Shown here one piece after another: positions 16,868 through 27,218 of a DNA stretch of 64,000 nt (position 1 is its first letter; each line of letters starts with the position of its first letter). The DNA is from Phormidesmis sp963789215 (GTDB taxonomy: Bacteria; Cyanobacteriota; Cyanobacteriia; Phormidesmidales; Phormidesmidaceae): assembly GCA_963789215.1 (NCBI GenBank), contig CAWBJY010000007.1, positions 1 through 64,000 on the forward strand. Reading direction: 5' to 3'. The notes beneath the pieces were generated by a model. The model had not been told where the DNA came from. It saw only the letters and a program-made list of their open reading frames with translations, and made no database searches. The translations under genes and the position numbers were made by a program.

Positions 16868-17035
16868 CTAGCGATCGCTATCACCGTTCTGACAATCTTT
16901 AGAAGCTGGGTCGAAGGCAAAAGCATCCGGGTCAACCAAAAAGAAAAGCAGAATAGCAGCTAGAGAACATACGCCAAAAGCCAAAGCAGAAAAGACAAGC
17001 AAGAGCTTGTTCAGTCCGAAAGTAAAACGACTCAT
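16868..17035 (-). CDS. Small single-span membrane protein, 55 aa
   Basis: Starts MSRFTFGLNKLLLVFSALAF; residues ~9-33 form one strong membrane helix ending in FFLVDPD, followed by a short polar tail with one cysteine (SKDCQNGDSDR). The ATG at 17035 is preferred; upstream in-frame ATGs would add residues with no membrane-protein character. A good terminator follows at 16797-16832, supporting a real transcript. No known family recognised. Confidence 0.5.
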   Translation of the reverse strand: MSRFTFGLNKLLLVFSALAFGVCSLAAILLFFLVDPDAFAFDPASKDCQNGDSDR

Positions 17036-17243
17036 AAGCTTCGTTGGAGCTATTAGCATCATCATGTCATAAATTACTCTTATTTCAGTACATCTGCTTA
17101 TCTTTAGGTATAGATAGCTACATAACGGTCTTACTACCGTTATATTCACTGATGACTCTAAGTGAAAAGCCTGACAGCAGAGACTTTACACAAAGAATCT
17201 ATACCAGCACAGAGTACGAAGAGAACGTAAAAATACGAAGTAA

Positions 17244-17921
17244 TCAGTCCATCGACAATCGGTTAGGTAGCCCCCACCTCTGCGCGTCAAAACTATTAAG
17301 GTTTAGCGCAATCTCATCTGCTGCTTCGTAAAGCGATCGCGCCATGTAGCTAGCGGGCACAGCCACTACAGACATACCCGCCGCCTTCGCCGCCATCACG
17401 CCCGCAGGCGAGTCCTCAAACACCAAGCAGTTTTTAGGCGATGCCCCCAATCGCTCAGCTGCCACTAAAAAGCTGTCTGGCGCGGGCTTACTCCGTTTCA
17501 CCGCTGGGTCGTCGCCTAGGACAATCGCATCAAAAATTTTTAGCCAGTCCTGATGGCGCTCAGTCTTCAAATCAAACGTCACCTTTGCCGAGCTAGTTGC
17601 GATCGCCTGTTTCACCCCTAGCTGCCCAAACCGCAGCGTCATCTCCATTGCGCCCAGCATCGGCACCGACTCAGGCAGCAAATCAAAAATTAGCTCATCT
17701 CTAGCCGCCAAATGCTCTTGCGCCGTTAGCGGTAAATCTAACTCGCGCACCAGAATCTCCGCACAGTCTAATGCCTGCCGACCCATGATCATTCGATGGT
17801 GCGATCGCTCAAACGATTTCCCGTATCGCGCCGCAATTATCTCATTCACCCGGCAGTAGATCGGCTCAGTGTCCAGCAAAAGCCCGTCAAAATCATAGAT
17901 AAGATGCGTAATCTCTGGCAC
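17244..17921 (-). CDS. HAD-superfamily phosphatase (pseudouridine-5'-phosphatase / GS1-like), 225 aa
   Basis: All four HAD motifs are present: I, IYDFDGLLLDTEP (~8-20), with nucleophile and acid aspartates in DFDG; II, AIATSSA (~108); III, lysine in KRSKPAPDSF; IV, VFEDSPAGVMAAKAAGM (~175). A helical cap lies between motifs I and II (~18-80). The pattern is closest to the HDHD1/GS1 and beta-phosphoglucomutase-like group, soluble enzymes that remove phosphate from small metabolites; the substrate is not evident. Single gene. Confidence 0.85.
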   Translation of the reverse strand: MPEITHLIYDFDGLLLDTEPIYCRVNEIIAARYGKSFERSHHRMIMGRQALDCAEILVRELDLPLTAQEHLAARDELIFDLLPESVPMLGAMEMTLRFGQLGVKQAIATSSAKVTFDLKTERHQDWLKIFDAIVLGDDPAVKRSKPAPDSFLVAAERLGASPKNCLVFEDSPAGVMAAKAAGMSVVAVPASYMARSLYEAADEIALNLNSFDAQRWGLPNRLSMD

Positions 17922-18016
17922 AGCATTGAGTCCATAATCTGTTCGATTACCACTATCTCATAGCCGAAGGAACAGCCTAAACAGACTCAAGCAGCTTAAA
18001 GCCTAAAACTTAGAGC

Positions 18017-20988
18017 CTAAAAAGAGTACTGCACGCCGCCTGCTAGAACAACGCCCTCATTATCATCAAACAAATCCTGAACTCTAAGATAAACGCCTGG
18101 CCCTTTCGCCACGCCCGTACCGACAGAATCCATCACCTTCTCGCCGTTCTCATCTAGTACAAAGGCATTCACAGCCACTTCAACTTCATTACCATCAGCA
18201 TCAGTCACCACTTCCGTCAGCACATTTCCAGCCGCATCGCGAACAGTTTCTGTTCTATAAACCGGCACAACAGCCCCCGTCTCGTCGTAGCGGAAAGCTT
18301 CTCGCTTCACCTCTCCAAACGGATGAAACGCTAGCTCCGCTCGCCAGCCTGTGTCAACCCCGTCACGGCCGCTACGGCCAATAACCGTATCTTGAGCAAA
18401 TAGCTCCGCTCGCACCGTATTCGCCGCTGTCGTCCAGGGCGTATTCCCAAAGTTCAGTACCGAACCGAGTGCAATCTCGCCGCGAACAGCGGAGAAGTTG
18501 GCATAGCTATCCGTGTCCGTATCCGAACGCTGATCGAGCTCAATCATATCTCCCGCAATTTCTTCGGTAGTCTCTTCAATGAGCGGCGTAGCATCCAGTC
18601 TCTCCTCTTCGCCCCGCTCAATACTAGAAGATCGACCGATTTCCTCCTCGCTCCGAGCAAGACTTTCACGCTCACGTTCATCAAAGCGAACATTCGACAG
18701 CTCGCCATTTTCATTAACATCAAAAAAAGCAACCCCAGATCGCCTAGCTGTTTCCGTCACCTGTCTAATTACCTCGTCCCGCTGCGTCAGCGGCGTCGAA
18801 AACCGGGTCACTTCCTGAATCCGGCGAATCTGATCTGTCGCCTGCTCCATCGTCCGAATTGAGCGGGTTACGCTGTCCTCCTGGTTGCCAATTCCCGCCG
18901 TCAATCCACCGTCTAGATAAAAGCCCAGCGCTCGCGTTGCGTTTCTAACCACCGGCGGCTGGCCTACCTCCTCATCCGAAAGTGTCTGTGGCAAAAACTC
19001 ATTGCCAACTCGCGCATCCGCCTCAGACGGCACCGTCACATCCACCGTCGGAATTCGCGCACCGCCAAGCGTCTCCGCATAAACACCTCTAATACCATTA
19101 AACGCAGAGGTAGAGGCGTTAGGCTTCGCTAACGTATCTTCTACCGCATATACCTCAGCCATTTCTTGGGCAAAATTCTCCGGCTGCTGATCAGCAGAAA
19201 TAACGGTAAAGCCGCCGTCCTCAATCAAGTATCCATTAGCGCCCTGACTCACCGCATAGGTCTGACCTAAAGCCAGATTTTGGCCTGCCTGCTGCGGCAC
19301 CAGGGCATAGATAATTCGCCGTACCGCGCCAGATGGCAGGTCAATCTCATCTTGAGAATAGCCGCTGCTATTCCACTGCGGCACGAAAACCACATTGCCA
19401 GCCAAGTCAGCTAGCAGCAAGCCGCCCACGTTGTCTGTATAGGCAGAATCACCTCGACCTACTTTAGAAGGATCGGGCGGCAGAATAGCAATCCCAGAGT
19501 CTGAAGGCACATCAATAATGCCGTTAACAGAAGATATCGGCGCGCCCCTAACCAGCTCTGCAGGCACATCAGGGACATAACCAACGATTCTCTGATTAGT
19601 GAAAAGACCCGTAGGCTGTAGCAGTCTGGTGTCATCAGGCGATATGACTTCATTGCCAAAGGCATCTGTTGCGACCCGGTGCGTCCGGGTCAAATACTGC
19701 GTAATCCCCAATGTTCCCGTAAAACCAGCCTCGTTATCGCCCACAAACGGATTAAAGTTCAAGTTACCGTTGAGCAAAGTTGGCGGCGCTTTAGGATTAC
19801 CGATCAAAGGCTTAAGCTGGCCCGTTGCCGTAATGCCGTCGCTGCCCAACCGGAACTGACTCTCATTCGTATAACGGCTGTAGATGAGCTGCTCGTCATC
19901 TTCCGTGCGTACGCCGCTCGCATGTCCTAGCCAAGTGCCAACCGCATCGGGCAAACCAACCTCTCCAAAATCCCTAGCGGTTTCAACGACTTCATCAAAC
20001 TGCACAACCTCAGTGGTCGTATCCGACTCTAGCGTAACCACCTCTTCTCGAATCTCAGGATCCAACGGCGTTTCGGTTACGCTGCTCTCTTCATCCACGG
20101 TCGTTCTGATCTCAACCGTCTCCACATTTCCCTGACCATCAACAATTTGAACGTATTCACCATCATCAAAATCCAAATCGCCGCCGTTTTGCAGATCTTC
20201 AACGACGAACTCGCCGTCTTCAGAAAAGTAAATAGCAGACTCGTTAGGCTCGTTACCGTTTTCACGGATGTTCAAAACCCTTATCTCGACGACATCGTTC
20301 GCGCCAAACCTTACCATCGTCGTATCTGCAATCGGCAGTTCTCGACCACCGGGGCCAATGGTTACTCTGTCGCCCCGTACATAAATAGTATCTTGGCTAG
20401 TTCTCTCGCCATTTGGGCCAATGACCGTTGCCTGAATACCTTCACCAAAGCTGTGATCGCCTGACGATAACGCACGTCAAAATTTGTCTCTAGTTCTAAA
20501 GAGTCCGAATTAAAGGTATATTCTTCCCCGCCAACCTCTCGCTGTAGGATTGTCCTTAAAGATCCTTCGATGTATTCCACATCGGTCGTTAGCTCAATCG
20601 TATTAGGCGCTAGTCGGCTTCTATCAACCTCTTGCGGCTGCCTTTCTTGAATATTTCTAGGAAGCCGACTAGGCAGTGGAATATTCGAATCGTTCTCTAA
20701 CGGGCCGGTTCGAAAGTCAAACGCATTATTGTCTAAGAACACCGCGCCGTTATTAGTGGTGATCCTGCCGTCACCCCCGCCCTCAGTCACCGACTGCGCG
20801 ATCGCTTCCAAACCGCAAACTCCCCATCCACCAGCAGCCATCAAAACGGCTATCATCCTACTGGCAAAAGGCACAGTTACTGAACGCGACCAGCGCTGAT
20901 TTAATGTTGAACCAGCCTTAGAAACAAAAGCGTTGGATAGAAGCGTTGCGAATGTCATATTCTCAGTTTTTTTCAAAGATACTTTCAA
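18017..20988 (-). pseudogene. Large exported, probably outer-membrane protein, paralogue of 21572-24484; one frameshift
   Basis: Two open pieces, 20988-20362 and an overlapping frame down to 18017, form one protein of ~990 residues when joined near 20465. The first piece reads ETNFDVRY and then leaves frame; the other frame continues SGDHSFGEGIQATV, matching the paralogue's FDLNYSEGNHAYGEGIQVTV. One base is missing (or two are extra) at the join. The N-terminal basic and hydrophobic stretch resembles a signal peptide, and the C-terminus ends GGVQYSF with the terminal Phe common in outer-membrane barrels. Blocks shared with the paralogue: RLAPNTIEL, EFVVEDLQNGGD, NESQFRLGSDG, TLGITQYL, GGLTAGIGNQED, NTPWTTAANTVRAE. 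Family not recognised. Either a pseudogene or a sequencing error. Confidence 0.75.
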
Positions 20989-21035
20989 CGAGATACTGTT
21001 TCTTCTAATGCACTTGTCGAAGAAACAATTATTTT

Positions 21036-21053
21036 CTCAGCGATATTACTGAG
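21036..21053. promoter_or_regulatory. Candidate operator palindrome, site 1
   Basis: CTCAGCGATATTACTGAG is palindromic at all but two of its nine base-pair steps and lies 48 bp upstream of the start of the frameshifted paralogue. Near copies occur at 25021-25038 and 25053-25070 upstream of the intact paralogue. No known regulator motif recognised. Confidence 0.5.
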
Positions 21054-21402
21054 TGTGCCACGAAGCTGCCTTAGTACCCAGCCGGATGCACGGACGTAAG
21101 ACACCTATAGAAATACCTCTAAAGCAGCTATTCTCAGGATATACGCTGAGATGCAAGCCTAAACTTCAATAAAATCTTTACATTATTATTATCTACATGT
21201 AGTAAATTACGCTCTCTAAGGCCGCGGACAACCCCAGTAAGTGATATCTTCATCTACCGATAAAGACAGATGCACATCAAAAGAAAGGAAGAGCAAAGTC
21301 TCGATTTGCCTAAGTTTCAACAACGTCATTTAAGAAATTCAGCAATCTGGGAACAAGCGAACCGAAAAAGAGTCAATTACTAGTTTGCTACTCACTGCAC
21401 AG

Positions 21403-21462
21403 ACTCAATCATTCAGAACTCAATCACTCAGAACCCAATCATTCAGAACTCAATCATTCAAA
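21403..21462. repeat. 15-bp tandem repeat, four units
   Basis: Units start at 21403, 21418, 21433 and 21448. The consensus is ACTCAATCATTCAGA, with one to two changes per unit. Non-coding, between the two paralogues. Confidence 0.9.
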
Positions 21463-21524
21463 GAGCTATAGGAGTCTACGGCTCTGTTGACCGTTATGAA
21501 AGCTGTTCTAATGCTCTAGGTAGC

Positions 21525-21548
21525 CATCTATCTTTCGAAAGATAGATG
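21525..21548. repeat. Perfect 24-bp palindrome downstream of the intact paralogue
   Basis: CATCTATCTTTC followed by its exact complement GAAAGATAGATG, starting 24 bp beyond the stop of the minus-strand gene at 21572. It may act in 3'-end formation of that gene, but no T-run follows it directly on the minus strand, so I do not call it a rho-independent terminator. Confidence 0.7.
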
Positions 21549-21571
21549 CTCAAAAATAAACCGAACCCTTT

Positions 21572-24484
21572 CTAAAAAGAGAACTGCACGCCTCCAGCCA
21601 CCAGCACACCCTCATCATCATCGCTAACATCCTCGATGCCGATATAGACGCCCGGCCCTTTCGCCACGCCAGTCCCAACCATCTGCGCAATGCGATCGCC
21701 CCCTGCATCCAGCACAAATTGATTCACCGCCATCACTATCTCACCGCCTAACTGTTCCATCACCGGGTTTCCGCTCTCATCTAACACCGGCTCAGTTTTA
21801 TAAATGGGCACCACTTCACCACTCTCGTCATACTGGTAAGCCTCGCGCTGCTGTTCGCCAAACGGATGAAAAGCTACGGCTGCTCGCCAGCCCGTCTGTA
21901 CGCCATCACTGCCTCGGCCAACCACAACGTCTCTAGCAAACACCTCCGCTCGCACCGTATTCGCCGCCGTTGTCCAGGGCGTGTTTCCCAAGTTCATCAC
22001 TGCGCCTAGCGCTATTTCACCTTGCACCGCAGAAAAATTAGGGTAGCTATCTGTTCGAGCTGTCGCCTTCCCATCTGGTTCAGCCACCTCTGGTTCTACC
22101 AGCGATACAGACTCAATCGTCACCGAGTCTATTAGTTCTTCTTCACCCCTAATCACCGTTGAAATTCGCTCAGTCTCCGTACTGCTCACCAGCCGGGAGG
22201 AAGGCGAATCGTTTCTAAAACGAGCATTAGTCAATTCTCCATTTCGATCAATATCAAAAAAGGCCGTACCCGCAGACCGCTCAATATCTGAAATTTCCAG
22301 CACCATCTCATCTCGGCGAACGAGCGGTGTCGCAAACGTATTCAGCGTTCGCAGCGATCGCACCGCATCCATCGCCTGCTCAACCGCCGCACTCGATCGG
22401 CTTACCGTATCTTCCTGATTGCCGATCCCAGTCGTTAGTGAACCACCTAAATAGAAGCCGCCTGCTCGCGTCGTTTCACCATAAGCTCGCTGGCCCGTGC
22501 TGCCAATCACCGTATTCAATGGAAACAGCTCGTTGCCAACGCGAGCATCAGCCTCAGCTTGCACCCTCACATCAACAGTTGGCATCCGCTCGCCGCCCAC
22601 TTGCTCCGCATAAATGCCTTGAATGCCATTAAAGATATCAGTCGCTGCATTGTCTCTAGTCGCTAGCGTGTCTTCTACGGCGTACACCTCAGTCGCCTCC
22701 TGCGCAAAGTTCTGGGGATGCCGGTCAGCCGAGATGATGGTAAAGTTTCCATCGGTAATGACATAGCCATCTGCCCCTTCAGCCACCGCATACCGCTGAC
22801 CAATCGCCAGCGCTTGCCCAGCCTGTTGAGGCACCAGCGCATACACAATTTGCCTGGCCTCACCCGCTGCTAGCTCAATCGTCTCCTGCGAATAGCCGCT
22901 GCCCGTCCACTGTGGAACAAAGCTTATCTCGCCCGTCGCGTATTCAATCAGCAGTCCGCCCACGTTGTTCGTGTAGGCCGCATTCCCTCGGCCTACTTTT
23001 GCCGCATCCGGAGGAGCGATCGCCACAGCCTGATCGCTCGGCAGCTCAAAAATTCCCAGCGACGAAAGCACACTTTCCCCGTGCACCTGCATATCCGGCG
23101 TCGAAGGCACATAGCCCACTAGCCGTCGATTCGTCAGCAAACCCGCTGGCTCCAACAGTCGATTGCCCGCTGCGCTTACAATCTCATTACCCATCGCATC
23201 TCGAGCAGTCCGATGCGTCGGATTTAAATACTGCGTCAAACCCAACGTCCCCGTCAGATTCGCCTCGTTATTCCCCACCGTTGGGTTAAACGTCATATTG
23301 CCAGAGAGCAAAGTTGGCGGCACAGCCGGGTTACTCACCAAAGGCTTAAGCTGGCCCGTAATCCCTAGGCCATCACTCCCCAACCGAAATTGACTTTCGT
23401 TGGTGTATTCGCTATACACTAACTGCTCATCATTCTCTGTCTGTACGCCGCTAGCATGTCCAAGCCGAGCCGCAGCGGTATCAGGCACTTCCACCCGCCC
23501 CCACTCTCTAGTCTCTTCTACTAGCGCCTCATCCGCCTCTTGCAGCGCTGCTATAACCTCAGTCTCAACCACTTCCTCCCGACGAATTTCAGGCGCTAGT
23601 GGCACTTCAACCACCCGAGTTTCGTAGGTGATATTTTCTCGTTCTTCTAACGTTGTTGCCTCACCGCTTCCACCCGAAATCTGCATGTAGTCGCCGTCAT
23701 TAAAATCTCGGTCGCCCCCATTTTGCAAATCTTCCACAATAAACTCGCCGCCCTGCGAAAAGTAAATACCCGACTCGCTAGGGTCAGCTCCGTCATTACG
23801 GATGTTCAGCACCCGTAGCTCCACCCGTTCGGTAGGTCCATAGCTCACATCTAGCTGCGCCGACGCTGGCAAATCCTGACCATCTGGCCCTTTGCTTACC
23901 TGATAGCCACGCACAAAAGCTGTTTGCTGGCTAACTACCTCCCCCGTTACATCTAGCACCGTCACCTGAATGCCTTCACCATAGGCATGGTTGCCCTCGC
24001 TATAGTTCAGGTCAAACTGAGTGCTAAATTTTAAAGACTCCGCCTGCAAATCGTAGCGGGCATCGGGTCGCTGCTCGCGCAATAGTCCACCCAAAGACTG
24101 CTCAACATAGCCCACGTTAGGAGATATCTCAACGCTATTAGGTGCTAGCCGATTGGAAAATGTGGGCTGAGAAACTCTATCTTGCACCTGTAAAGGCAGT
24201 CCATCCGGCAGCGGAATGTTAGACAAATTATCTAGCTTGCCCGTTCGAATATCAAAGGTATTGTTGTCTATGCGAACAGAGCCAGCATCGCGGTCGTAGC
24301 TTAAAGAACTTGCGGTTTGAGACTGAGCCGGTTGGGCGATCGCATCTAATCCACTCGCCGCTAAAAGTACAGACAGTAATCCGATCGCAAAGTTACGCTT
24401 GCGCCTCCCCTTAAACGGCTGAGGTGTACAAGAAGCGGCCAAACCAATAGGTAGAGCAGAAGATAGATGCAGTTTGAATGACAT
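21572..24484 (-). CDS. Large exported, probably outer-membrane protein of unknown family, 970 aa
   Basis: Long N-terminal signal region: basic GRRKRNFAIG, then hydrophobic LLSVLLAASGLDAIAQ, cleavage likely near AQPAQSQT. Mostly beta-type sequence with many DxG turns follows. Residues ~215-275 hold VELRVLNIRNDGADPSESGI and EFIVEDLQNGGDRDFNDGDY; acidic linkers at ~285-335; ~350-460 include SQFRLGSDGLGITGQLKPL; ~640-680 GGFYLGGSLTTGIGNQEDTV; the C-terminus GVLVAGGVQFSF ends in Phe, as outer-membrane barrel strands do. The two tandem paralogues are similar over their whole length. No enzyme or binding motif is recognised; an outer-membrane or surface role is inferred only from signal, length and C-terminus. 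A long upstream region with two palindromes suggests specific control. Confidence 0.75.
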   Translation of the reverse strand: MSFKLHLSSALPIGLAASCTPQPFKGRRKRNFAIGLLSVLLAASGLDAIAQPAQSQTASSLSYDRDAGSVRIDNNTFDIRTGKLDNLSNIPLPDGLPLQVQDRVSQPTFSNRLAPNSVEISPNVGYVEQSLGGLLREQRPDARYDLQAESLKFSTQFDLNYSEGNHAYGEGIQVTVLDVTGEVVSQQTAFVRGYQVSKGPDGQDLPASAQLDVSYGPTERVELRVLNIRNDGADPSESGIYFSQGGEFIVEDLQNGGDRDFNDGDYMQISGGSGEATTLEERENITYETRVVEVPLAPEIRREEVVETEVIAALQEADEALVEETREWGRVEVPDTAAARLGHASGVQTENDEQLVYSEYTNESQFRLGSDGLGITGQLKPLVSNPAVPPTLLSGNMTFNPTVGNNEANLTGTLGLTQYLNPTHRTARDAMGNEIVSAAGNRLLEPAGLLTNRRLVGYVPSTPDMQVHGESVLSSLGIFELPSDQAVAIAPPDAAKVGRGNAAYTNNVGGLLIEYATGEISFVPQWTGSGYSQETIELAAGEARQIVYALVPQQAGQALAIGQRYAVAEGADGYVITDGNFTIISADRHPQNFAQEATEVYAVEDTLATRDNAATDIFNGIQGIYAEQVGGERMPTVDVRVQAEADARVGNELFPLNTVIGSTGQRAYGETTRAGGFYLGGSLTTGIGNQEDTVSRSSAAVEQAMDAVRSLRTLNTFATPLVRRDEMVLEISDIERSAGTAFFDIDRNGELTNARFRNDSPSSRLVSSTETERISTVIRGEEELIDSVTIESVSLVEPEVAEPDGKATARTDSYPNFSAVQGEIALGAVMNLGNTPWTTAANTVRAEVFARDVVVGRGSDGVQTGWRAAVAFHPFGEQQREAYQYDESGEVVPIYKTEPVLDESGNPVMEQLGGEIVMAVNQFVLDAGGDRIAQMVGTGVAKGPGVYIGIEDVSDDDEGVLVAGGVQFSF

Positions 24485-25336
24485 GATTAACAGGAGTGAT
24501 ACTTTGACAAAAATCTGTTGAGCGAGCCAGAACGAACTTCTCGCATCTCTTAGTAATGCTACTGATGACCTTTCACCTAGATGTCCGAGCTTTCTGCCAG
24601 ATGTTCAAGCGTCTTTTAAATAAAAAACCAGCACAAAACCCCAAAACCCTTTGATTTCAGTACTTTTAGAAACTTATCTCATCTAAAAATAATTGTTATA
24701 GGCGCTTCTACTCCAACGCTTAGATTTAGAACATATCAACGTAAATTGATGAAAACAACCTGACCGCAAAGGGTCTACGTTCTTTTAAGTAAACGCAAAC
24801 TAAAATCACTCTTATATATTTTTTTATGTTTTTTTTGGAGTCTAATTTCTTACGCCGAAATTTTTAGACAAACAAAATAGAACAACATAAGAATCCTATG
24901 ATTCTCGGTGTGCCAGTAATTCCATTTGTCTTCAGAATTTTGAGGCTTTAGCCATCCTGTATGTTTGAGAACACAAAACAGCTATGCCAGTAGCAAAAAT
25001 CGTCCATCTAATAGTCATTACTCAGTAATATTACCTGCTTGTGTAAATAAAATTCAGTAATATCACTGAGAGACAGGCAATACGAAGCATTTAATGTCAA
25101 GTATTTCTTACTAAAGTCCTTACGTACAAATGCATAGAAAACTCTACAAACCTTCTTCTACAAAGGCTTTCAGTCAATACGCAGTCGGGTTAGTTCATTA
25201 TTGTCTAACGGCCTAAAGCGGTTTTTTTCTCAAATTTGACGCAAATTAGCATCAGAGAAAAGTATTTATTGATCGCGATCGCTACAACAACTTCTTGCAG
25301 CAAGATCCGCAAGTAGACAATTTGTTGACCGGCAAT
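24485..25336. other. Long intergenic region upstream of the 970-aa paralogue
   Basis: About 850 bp, AT-rich, without a credible gene. Upstream of the minus-strand gene at 24484 it contains two copies of the palindrome discussed at 21036 (25021-25038, half-perfect; 25053-25070). A T-rich tract lies at 24820-24840. Such a long leader suggests regulated expression or a long 5' untranslated region. Confidence 0.6.
25021..25070. promoter_or_regulatory. Candidate operator palindromes, sites 2 and 3
   Basis: CTCAGTAATATTACCTGC at 25021-25038 and TTCAGTAATATCACTGAG at 25053-25070, with starts 32 bp apart (about three helical turns). Together with 21036-21053 they give a consensus CTCAGTAATATTACTGAG. 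They sit ~540 bp upstream of the 970-aa gene, so they act either on a distant promoter or on something unseen. Confidence 0.5.
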
Positions 25337-25369
25337 AAAAAAGCGCCGAGCTTATATAAACTCAGCGCC
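25337..25369 (-). terminator. Rho-independent terminator after the amylase gene
   Basis: On the minus strand, GCGCTGAG pairs with CTCGGCGC (one G-T pair) around a TTTATATAAG loop (25368-25343), followed by TTTTTT (25342-25337). It lies about 50 bp after the amylase stop at 25421. Confidence 0.85.
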
Positions 25370-25420
25370 CAAACAGCGATCGCAGTTAAATTCCAGCAGC
25401 CTCAAAACGGAGAGAAGGGA

Positions 25421-26900
25421 CTACTGAGGCACCCAAACAGAAACCGACCCAGCCTCACAGCGAAAGTCTGCCCAGCCCTCCTCATTAGTCGTAATTGGCT
25501 CGTCAATATGCTCAGTGAGGTCTATGTAGGTTTTGTTTGGCTGGCCGACTTCCATCCACTTGGTGCCTTCGTCGCCATTGCTGAGTACTACGGCCATGCC
25601 GCCTGGAAACTCATCGTTGCCTAGTCGAGTCCAGCCCATTACGTTCGGATGGTCAAAATAGTCGTACTGATCGCCGTAGGAATAGTTTCGGCGGACTTCT
25701 AGCAGCTTGTCGATAATCCAGCGATGGCTTTCGATCCAAATTTCATACTCGCCGCCGTCGTCGCCTTTGTCTTTGTAGTTTGCGCCGTAGTAGTCGGCGT
25801 AGAAGATGCAAGGATAGCCGCTCTGTCGCAGCAAAATTAGCGCGTAGGCTAATGGCTTGAACCAAGCTTCAACAGGAGACTCTAAAGACTGCAAAGGCTG
25901 AGAGTCGTGGTTATCTACTAACGTTACGGCTAGCGCTGGCTGCTGTTTTACCAGCGTATTGTCAAAAATCGAGCGCATGTCATAGTCATTTCCCTTACTT
26001 GCTCGCTTCACTAAAGTTGTAGTGCAAAGGCGCATCGAACAGGGCAACGTTGCCCTCTGTTTCAGAAATAAAGTGGTGCAGCGCCTCAATTTCGTAAGAC
26101 CAGTATTCACCGACGGCAAACAAAGGCTTGCCAGTGTACTGGCGAACATGCTTTAGCCAGTTGGGAAAGAAGCCTGCCCGCACATGCTTGACTGCGTCGA
26201 ACCGGAAGCCGTCTAAGTCTGTTTGGTCGGCGTACCATTCCCCCCACTTGTAGAGTGCATCTTGCACTTCGGGGTGGGCGACATCGAGGTCGCAGCCCAT
26301 GAGATAGTCGAAGCTGCCTTTTTCCATGTCTACGGCATCTTCAAAGCTTTTGCCTTCAAATAGGTAGACCGCATCAAAGTCACCTTTTTCGTAACCGTTG
26401 TAGTCAACGGCGTTGAAGTGCCACCAATGCCATTCGAGGTCGGAGTATTTGCCGTCGCGTCCGGGGAAGGTGAAGTGTGTCCAGGCTTTGATGGTGACTT
26501 CGTCGCCAATGGACTGATGCCGGTTCTCGGGAGAATAGGGTGTGGCTTTGAACTCTTCTTCTTCGTCTGCGCCCATCATATGGTTCAGTACGATGTCGGT
26601 ATAGATTTGAATGCCTGCTGCCTTTGCTTTTTTGATGCCTGCAATATACTCGTCTTTGGTTCCGTACTTAGTGCGCGTAGAGCCTTTTTGATCAAATTCG
26701 CCTAAGTCATACATATCGTAGACGCCGTAGCCTACGTCGTAGCCGCCTGCTACGCCTTTGTAAGCGGGGGGTAACCATAGCGAAGTAAAGCCAGAGGCTG
26801 CTAGCTCTTCGGCCTTTTCTGCCAATTCAGCCCACAATTTTCCATCTGGCTGTATATACCAGTGAAAAAACTGCATCATCACGCCATTCGGTGCAGACAT
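25421..26900 (-). pseudogene. Cytoplasmic-type alpha-amylase (GH13), split by a frameshift
   Basis: GH13_5-like alpha-amylase, which cleaves internal alpha-1,4 links of glycogen or starch. The first piece starts MSAPNGVMMQFFHWYIQPDG and holds GIQIYTDIVLNHMMG, LDGFRFDAVKHVR (nucleophile Asp) and FAVGEYWSYE (acid Glu), ending SEASK-stop. The second piece continues in another frame with GNDYDMRSIFDNTLV, then TLVDNHDSQPLQSLE (transition-state Asp) and IFYADYYG, ending SVSVWVPQ. Joining them needs removal of one base in AGCAAGTAAGGG near 26000, giving SKKGNDYDM. All catalytic residues are intact, so a sequencing error or a recent mutation is likely. No signal peptide. Terminator at 25337-25369. 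Confidence 0.8.
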
Positions 26901-27218
26901 ATCTGCAAGCATCCCGTACAGGATGGAAAAGATTTCATCACAATAATCGTGCCAAAACCAGTTTCAGGGAACACCCCCGAAGGCATAGTTATTCACTCAA
27001 AATCGCGCGAGCTCCCTTTGCCCGTGCAGCGACATCGGTGCTAGGTTCGTATACGCCTCCCCTCGAGAAGTTCAATCGGCCGGCCACTAAAGCAGTCGAT
27101 GTACCTCTCCTCTAAAATAGAGAAAAAGTTAAACCCCTATTAAAATCCCTAAGAAAGACCTGACTACATCACTTATCACCCTTGTCCTTCAGCCTGTTGG
27201 CTGAGCGTAGCCGAAGTC
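26901..27218. other. Divergent intergenic region between amylase and amidohydrolase
   Basis: About 318 bp with no gene seen. It ends with a small hairpin, TCAGCC-TGTT-GGCTGA (27189-27204), embedded in a sequence of the type CTGAGCGTAGCCGAAG that resembles dispersed intergenic repeats in cyanobacteria. Promoters for both flanking genes should be here, but no clear box is visible. Confidence 0.5.

Larger units (their letters stand above)
20989..21571. other. Long intergenic region between the two outer-membrane-like paralogues
   Basis: 583 bp with no convincing gene. It contains an 18-bp palindrome (21036-21053), a four-unit 15-bp tandem repeat (21403-21462) and a perfect 24-bp palindrome (21525-21548). 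AT-rich. It probably holds the promoter of the downstream paralogue and the 3' end of the upstream one. Confidence 0.6.

Noticed and set aside
21403..21462. CRISPR-like repeats
   Set aside because: Units are contiguous 15-mers without spacers; simple tandem repeat.
21525..21548. Perfect palindrome as a rho-independent terminator
   Set aside because: No T-run follows on the relevant strand; kept only as a palindrome.
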